The notes beneath the pieces were generated by a model that searched no databases, was not told the origin of the DNA, and worked only from the letters and a program-made list of their open reading frames with translations. The position numbers were made by a program, and so were the translations under genes. From Cyanobacteria bacterium HKST-UBA02 (GTDB taxonomy: Bacteria > Cyanobacteriota > Vampirovibrionia > Obscuribacterales > Obscuribacteraceae), in assembly GCA_020431945.1 (NCBI GenBank), contig JAGQHH010000529.1, positions 1 through 8,680 of the forward strand: a stretch of DNA of 8,680 nucleotides, given 5' to 3'. Of this stretch, positions 5,690 to 8,680 are shown piece after piece (position 1 is the stretch's first letter; the number at the start of each line of letters is the position of its first letter).

Positions 5690-8362
5690 CTATTCTTCGT
5701 TGCTTTCGAGAAGATCGAGCAGACTGGCGGCGTCGGCTTTGAACTCGGTCAACCGCTCGGAGAGTTTGACGATCACCTCGGCACGCTTGAAGTCCTTTTG
5801 AGAAAATGCTTCCGCTCCCTGCCTGGAGAGGATTTCGACCTGCCGATCGACGGCGCCGAGCAAGACACTGAGAGCGTCTGTCAAATCGACATCGGCCTCT
5901 ACATTGATTGCCGGCAGGGTATCGAAGACCCCGTCCTGCCTTTCTGCCCGAGAAGGTCGCAGGGGCGGAAGACGGTGACCGGTGCCACGAGGAGGCTGAG
6001 ACTGGCCAGATTGAGGCTGGTTAAGTTGAGGCTGGTTGAGTTGAGACTGGTCCTGATGAGGCGGCAGATTGAAATAGGAGTTCTCCGGCATGAGATCCGA
6101 GGAATCCTCTCCGTATGGCTCCGAGTCGTCTTCGGCTTCGGGATAGGGAGGCTCTTCCTCGTCGGAAAGGTCACTGTATGATTCTTCTTCAGGCTCTTCA
6201 TCTTGATCGGAGTCTTCGTAGGGCTCCTGGTAGCGGTCAAGATCTTCCTGGTCTTCCCGATCTTCTTGATTTTCGAACCGCTCTTCCGAATCTTCCTCGT
6301 CCTGCGACTCGGCCAGGGCTTCGTCAAGATAATCAGCAGCACTGGGTGGCTTGAGACCGGCCCGACGTCGATCATCTTCGAAATCATCGTCATTGAGAAG
6401 GTATCGGCTGTGCTCGGCAGGGGTCTCATCCATGGGACCGGGCATCGGCATTTGCTGATGGTCTACTTGATCTTCCTCCCTGAGGAGAAACTGACCGTGC
6501 TCGGCCGGAGCGCCCTGGGTGTATGGATAGTGCGATTGAGACGGATGCATCCACTGCATGGGGGGCATCTGCCCGGGAGGCATGCCGAAGGGAGGTGGCA
6601 TCTGTTGCGGGGGCATTTGCTGCGGCGGCATCTGCATATGCGGAGGCACTTGCTGCGGGGGCATTTGCTGTGGCGGCATTTGCTGTGGCGGCATTTGCTG
6701 TGGCGGCATCTGCATATGCGGAGGCATTTGTTGTGGCGGCATTTGTTGCGGCGGCATTTGTTGCGGCGGCATCTGCATATGAGGCGGCATCTGCTGTGGA
6801 GGCATCTGCTGGAATTGAGCCGGGTGCGGACCGCTTTGATACTGAGCCGGATACTGCTGGTATGGGGCTTGAGCCGGATGGGGACCGCTCTGGTATTGCT
6901 GGGCGAACTGGCCCGGAGGCTGCTGACCCGGTGCGGGCATCGGACCCTGCGGTGCCTGGAATGGCGGAACGACCTGGCGCTGCTCCAGATCTTGTTGCCC
7001 CTGGTGCCGATCCTGCTTCAACTCCTGCTGCATGGCGTCATGCATAGCCTGCAAATGCGGGGGAAGCCCGGACACGCCATCGAGAGACACATTCTCCGGT
7101 CCCGATGCAAGCTGGTGCCACTCCCCGGTATCCTGATTCACTCCAGCCGCGGGTCCACTTATTCCAGCAGCCTCGGCAGTATCACGGGTGTTCTGGATAT
7201 AGCTCTGCCATTCCTGCGCCACGGCTGGCGGCAGCTGCCCGCCGACCATCTTCCAGTCTGCCTCGTCCCGGGTCATGGCCGGTTGCGGACGTTCCTGGGT
7301 GACGAACGACTCGCGTAACTTGTCCACTTCCTGAGTCGATTCGAAGGCGACCTTGGAGCTCACATCGGCGATGAACCCGGAACCGGGGTCGAAAACATCT
7401 CCCGAGCCTTCTTGGGATTTTTCTTTCTCGCCCTCATCGGCCTCATCCTCGTCCTCGTCCTCATCTTGGTCGGATTCACCCTCAGGCTCGGATCCGGTCA
7501 GGCTGAGAAGCTCGGGCTTGTCGGACCGGAGATGGTCCGGTATCGGCTCCGGCTCTCGCGCTTCCGACACGAAACCGATATCTTCGAGGCGGAACAGCTC
7601 GCCCGGCGTCGCCTCTTCATTGGCATAGCGAATGAGCCCGTCCAAAAGAGCCCTGAAGACGCTGGGGAAGAGGTCCACCGGGACCTCTCGCTCACCGATC
7701 TTCCAGAAGACCGAAAGCCCGTCGCAATCAGGCACGAGCTCCAGATAAGGGGCATAGTCGCTGTGATTGGTCCCGAAACTCAGGAGCTTGTCGCTGGGCA
7801 ATATAAATGTCTCGATTCGACTGATGGCACCCCGAACCACCAGGGTCCAATAGCGCGTGGAAATTCGACCGCCGAAAATTTCGATCTGGCTCTCGGCGGA
7901 GCCTACCCACTGGCCGGTGGCCTCGCTGGAGAAAGTAGGTCTTATCCAGGTGAGCTCCAGGTCGGAGCCGGCTGTGACCTGGTTGAACTTGTAAGCTGTA
8001 TTCTGAAAATTGTCGAACATTCGATCGACTATCTTCACCATGGACTCTTTCACAAGCTCGGAGATCTGGCGCTCGCCGGCCTCGAGCCGGGCTCGGCCGC
8101 TGGGAATCGTAGCCAGGAGGCTGTGCGAGTCGCGGGGATTTTCCTTGTAGGCGTTGAGTACCCGCGCCTTCCAGACACCGCTCACTTCATCGCCATCGCC
8201 AAGGGTTACCGGATGGTTTTCTGATTGCTCGGACGATTTGCTCGCCTTCTCATCCTCGGGCGGGCCTGTCTTCTTGTTTTCGTCCTTTTCGCTCTTAACT
8301 GCCTTGAGCTTAGCCTGAGTCTTGCGAGATTTGCCTTTTTTACCTTTAGGTTTCGGCCACAT
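5690..8362 (-). CDS. Unrecognised 890-aa repeat-rich, mostly disordered protein
   Basis: I do not recognise this protein. From the N-terminus it shows: a Lys-rich basic tail (1-31, MWPKPKGKKGKSRK); a probable folded domain (about 60-265) with aromatic and hydrophobic alternation (VKIVDRMFDNFQNTAYKF, RYWTLVVRGAI, FPSVFRALLDGLIRYA); a Glu/Asp tract (292-315); a disordered linker; two QYQSGPHPAQ repeats (489 and 507); a Met-Pro-Pro-Gln-Gln array (520-602); two PAEH..LL acidic motifs (619 and 648); a very acidic segment (about 656-755); two LNQPQ repeats (775-784); and a helical C-terminal domain (about 823-888, VDRQVEILSRQGAEAFSQKDF). There is no signal peptide or membrane segment, so it should be cytoplasmic. 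ATG at 8362 has only a weak GA-rich ribosome site. The unbroken 2.7-kb frame with biased composition shows it is real. It converges on the kinase gene and could be a scaffold or phosphorylation target, but that is inference. Confidence 0.85.
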   Translation of the reverse strand: MWPKPKGKKGKSRKTQAKLKAVKSEKDENKKTGPPEDEKASKSSEQSENHPVTLGDGDEVSGVWKARVLNAYKENPRDSHSLLATIPSGRARLEAGERQISELVKESMVKIVDRMFDNFQNTAYKFNQVTAGSDLELTWIRPTFSSEATGQWVGSAESQIEIFGGRISTRYWTLVVRGAISRIETFILPSDKLLSFGTNHSDYAPYLELVPDCDGLSVFWKIGEREVPVDLFPSVFRALLDGLIRYANEEATPGELFRLEDIGFVSEAREPEPIPDHLRSDKPELLSLTGSEPEGESDQDEDEDEDEADEGEKEKSQEGSGDVFDPGSGFIADVSSKVAFESTQEVDKLRESFVTQERPQPAMTRDEADWKMVGGQLPPAVAQEWQSYIQNTRDTAEAAGISGPAAGVNQDTGEWHQLASGPENVSLDGVSGLPPHLQAMHDAMQQELKQDRHQGQQDLEQRQVVPPFQAPQGPMPAPGQQPPGQFAQQYQSGPHPAQAPYQQYPAQYQSGPHPAQFQQMPPQQMPPHMQMPPQQMPPQQMPPQQMPPHMQMPPQQMPPQQMPPQQMPPQQVPPHMQMPPQQMPPQQMPPPFGMPPGQMPPMQWMHPSQSHYPYTQGAPAEHGQFLLREEDQVDHQQMPMPGPMDETPAEHSRYLLNDDDFEDDRRRAGLKPPSAADYLDEALAESQDEEDSEERFENQEDREDQEDLDRYQEPYEDSDQDEEPEEESYSDLSDEEEPPYPEAEDDSEPYGEDSSDLMPENSYFNLPPHQDQSQLNQPQLNQPQSGQSQPPRGTGHRLPPLRPSRAERQDGVFDTLPAINVEADVDLTDALSVLLGAVDRQVEILSRQGAEAFSQKDFKRAEVIVKLSERLTEFKADAASLLDLLESNEE
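5996..6045 (-). repeat. 15-base repeat encoding LNQPQ
   Basis: Two nearly identical 15-base units (plus strand ttgaggctggttaag, then ttgaggctggttgag) and a third degenerate one (ttgagactggtcctg). They encode LNQPQ LNQPQ preceded by QSQ near residues 772-784 of the 890-residue protein. It is a small in-frame tandem repeat next to the C-terminal domain. Confidence 0.65.
6563..6814 (-). repeat. In-frame 15-base tandem array encoding MPPQQ, with higher-order units
   Basis: Ten MPPQQ units and three (M/V)PPHMQ units lie at residues 520-587, followed by degenerate MPPPFG, MPPGQ and MPPMQ. On the plus strand the unit is ggcatttgctgtggc with synonymous variants. The marker catctgcatatg, from PPHMQ, recurs at 6629, 6707 and 6770, so the higher-order period is 78 then 63 bases: one PPHMQ plus four or three MPPQQ. 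All units keep the reading frame. Copy number is likely to vary between strains. Confidence 0.9.
6822..6896 (-). repeat. Two-copy repeat encoding QYQSGPHPAQ
   Basis: The decapeptide QYQSGPHPAQ occurs at residues 489-498 and 507-516, 18 residues apart, just before the MPPQQ array. On the plus strand the shared words are gagccgg and ggaccgct with tggtattg or tgatactg. It looks like an older duplication because synonymous sites have diverged. Confidence 0.6.
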
Positions 8363-8490
8363 TGAGAGGTCTCTTCACGGGAGAGCTACATTACAGGATG
8401 TACCCCTCTCAAATAGGCCTGAAACTGAATTCGGACTTAATCCTGTTAGTATAAGAACGAATCATCAAAGCTAGCGATAAGGCTGGTGAA
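8363..8490. promoter_or_regulatory. Divergent promoter region between the 890-aa gene and uvrA
   Basis: A 128-base spacer with divergent genes on both sides, so promoters for both should lie here. At 8447-8455 the sequence tagtataag offers a -10-like element on the plus strand (TAGTAT or TATAAG), and its complement offers TATACT on the minus strand. The two candidate -10 boxes overlap, which might link the two genes' expression. No convincing -35 element accompanies either one; CTGAAT at 8425-8430 is the best on the plus strand. No clear LexA-type palindrome is seen. Confidence 0.35.
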
Positions 8491-8680
8491 ATGGCAAGAC
8501 AGGCGGATTCGGCAAGAAACGGTCGCAAAGATGACCCTGACGTGATTTCCATTCGGGGAGCGCGACAGCACAACCTGAAAAATATAGACCTCAAAATCCC
8601 CCGCAATGAATTCGTTGTAATCACCGGCGTGAGCGGCTCGGGCAAGTCTTCCCTGGCTTTCGACACAATTTTTGCCGAGG
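8491..8680 (+). CDS. uvrA: UvrABC excinuclease subunit A, N-terminal part (runs off right edge)
   Basis: UvrA is the ABC-type ATPase that, with UvrB, finds DNA damage in nucleotide excision repair and then hands over to UvrC. The 63 codons present carry the family's opening block: [20 protein letters not shown] (19-38), then [20 protein letters not shown] (41-60), whose GVSGSGKSS is the first Walker A motif with Lys52, and AFDTIFAE at the edge. A 17-residue, charged leader precedes the conserved block, which is somewhat longer than in many UvrA proteins. The ATG at 8491 has a weak AAGG 8 bases upstream and no other in-frame start nearby. Expression may be damage-induced in related bacteria, but no SOS box is evident here. 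Confidence 0.95.
   Translation, partial: MARQADSARNGRKDDPDVISIRGARQHNLKNIDLKIPRNEFVVITGVSGSGKSSLAFDTIFAE

Noticed and set aside
6558..6782. Plus-strand Gly/Cys-rich frame (GGICC repeats) resembling a metallothionein or structural repeat peptide
   Set aside because: It is another reading of the same 15-base array; the pattern follows automatically from the MPPQQ codons.
6203..7318. 371-codon plus-strand open frame, antisense to the 890-aa gene
   Set aside because: Its sequence is mostly repeats such as RRHLL and WRHLL that mirror the MPPQQ array; it has no recognisable domain and the minus-strand frame explains the region better.
8443..8458. CTGT-N8-GAAC as an SOS/LexA box before uvrA
   Set aside because: Only one half-site fits the enterobacterial form, and neither the Gram-positive nor the cyanobacterial consensus is matched.
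8409..8666. 85-codon minus-strand frame opposite uvrA
   Set aside because: It lies antisense to the highly conserved UvrA Walker A region and is a shadow frame.

Overview
The window looks like a chromosomal segment of a bacterium on the cyanobacterial lineage, possibly a non-photosynthetic relative such as Melainabacteria/Obscuribacterales. The main clue is the FtsZ fragment at the left edge. Its wording ([42 protein letters not shown]) is very close to what I remember of cyanobacterial FtsZ. The TPR proteins and the membrane Ser/Thr kinase fit such an organism but do not prove it. Nothing in the window indicates mobile DNA: I see no transposase, integrase, tRNA, rRNA or CRISPR array. Base composition looks even apart from one repeat tract.

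Layout. (1) 1-2387, minus strand: two secreted TPR-repeat proteins (1476-2387, then 625-1470) form a tight pair in which the second ribosome-binding site overlaps the first stop codon. A 270-base spacer with a possible promoter follows, then the start of ftsZ, which runs off the left edge. (2) 2388-2497: a divergent promoter region. (3) 2498-5685, plus strand: a DUF445/YheB-type membrane protein, then, after about 175 bases, a membrane-anchored Ser/Thr protein kinase with a disordered linker. (4) 5690-8362, minus strand, convergent with the kinase with only 4 bases between the stop codons: an 890-residue protein I cannot assign. It has a basic N-terminus, a probable folded domain, acidic tracts, a large Met-Pro-Pro-Gln-Gln repeat array, a duplicated short PAEH..LL motif and a helical C-terminal domain. 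(5) 8363-8490: a second divergent spacer. (6) 8491 to the right edge, plus strand: the first 63 codons of uvrA.

How the genes may work together. ftsZ (cell division) and uvrA (nucleotide excision repair) are housekeeping genes. The two TPR proteins probably act as periplasmic or exported scaffolds. The most interesting part is the tail-to-tail pairing of an intact Hanks-type kinase with a large, mostly disordered, repeat-rich cytoplasmic protein. A kinase-client or scaffold relationship is possible but is inference from position and composition only.
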